Source: an uncultured Lachnospiraceae bacterium (GTDB taxonomy: Bacteria > Bacillota > Clostridia > Lachnospirales > Lachnospiraceae). From it: 32,973 nt of DNA. The notes beneath the pieces were generated by a model that was not told the DNA's origin, ran no database searches, and was given only the letters and a program-made list of their open reading frames with translations. The DNA is taken from assembly GCA_902767135.1 (NCBI GenBank), contig CACXGE010000050.1:1-32973 (forward strand). The letters are read 5' to 3'. The stretch's first letter is position 1. Each line of letters opens with the position of its first letter. The translations under genes and the position numbers were made by a program. Below, one piece after another: positions 32,887-32,973 of this stretch.

Positions 32887-32973
32887 GTTACTGTACACAC
32901 AATGTGTGCACAGTAACGATTTCAGCCCATTAAAAATGCATCTACGATGCATGGGGCTGAAATTTCGCACAAT
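32887..32973. repeat. Second hairpin repeat, cut by the right edge (partner at 12150-12262)
   Basis: Hairpin one is GTTACTGTACACACA / TGTGTGCACAGTAAC (one mismatch, 32887-32917). Hairpin two is ATTTCAGCCC / GGGCTGAAAT (32919-32963) with an inner perfect ATGCAT / ATGCAT. The second hairpin is closely similar to 12183-12227. The order hairpin one, short CG, hairpin two resembles the ~134-bp elements, but the ends differ (GTTAC, not GTAAC). Confidence 0.6.

Larger units (their letters stand above)
32660..32973. promoter_or_regulatory. Intergenic region upstream of the 782-residue protein
   Basis: 314 bp to the window edge without a gene I can support. In transcript order from the right: the start of a hairpin repeat (32887-32973), a terminator for a gene outside the window (32849-32884), a promoter (32819-32847), a 99-bp mobile element (32696-32794) and the ribosome site GGGAAGG. 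Confidence 0.6.

Overview
The window looks like chromosome of a low-GC, Gram-positive, motile gut or rumen clostridium of the family Lachnospiraceae (Roseburia / Agathobacter / Butyrivibrio type). The evidence is AT-rich intergenic DNA with strong AGGAGG ribosome sites, a type III glutamine synthetase, flagellar rod genes behind an mreB/mbl homologue, a secreted multi-modular amylase, and gene orders shared with Bacillus (mbl-flhO-flhP; yrzL-yrrK-yrzB ... yrrL-yrrM-yrrO). The species is not identified. Almost everything is on the minus strand; only a small secreted protein (4632-5015) and an HPr-like protein (25805-26038) are on the plus strand.

Layout. 1-8674 is an alpha-glucan utilisation locus: a very large secreted GH13 alpha-amylase running off the left edge, a divergent free-standing secreted CBM21-like starch-binding protein, an intracellular glycogen/maltodextrin phosphorylase, and a LacI-family regulator whose probable operator is a perfect palindrome inside the phosphorylase promoter. 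8706-12124 holds recD2, comFC and a YvyF-like flagellar/competence protein. 12275-15614 holds mbl followed by flgF/flgG-type rod genes and a FlgJ-like rod protein. 15953-18250 is glutamine synthetase III with a probable transcription-attenuating leader. 18353-24114 is a conserved housekeeping cluster: ireB, ruvX, a DUF1292 gene, rnjA, a ylbF-type gene, an MltG-like gene without its catalytic domain, trmR and trhP. 24238-30304 is rich in RNA and ribosome modification (mtaB, thiI, a cysteine desulfurase, rsmE, prmA), with an HPr-like protein lacking the phosphorylatable histidine. 30311-32659 encodes a 782-residue protein of unknown function with a degenerate cyclic-nucleotide-binding-like N-terminus.

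The most striking structure lies between the genes: a family of ~134-bp miniature elements (14347-14480, 19657-19791, 20450-20583, plus a shorter relative at 32696-32794). They have ~12-bp terminal inverted repeats beginning GTAA or GTAT, and the three long copies fold into three internal hairpins whose arms covary between copies. The copies are bracketed by 8-bp direct repeats (8/8, 7/8, 7/8 and 6/8 identical), the mark of transposition. Two copies landed at the extreme 3' ends of genes, so that the GTAA terminus now supplies the stop codon. Deleting the copy at 20450-20583 on paper restores an in-frame ATGA stop/start overlap between the MltG-like gene and trmR, which independently supports the boundaries. 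A second hairpin repeat is present at 12150-12262 and 32887-32973.

All assignments come from reading the sequence and recalling family signatures. No database search or folding program was run.
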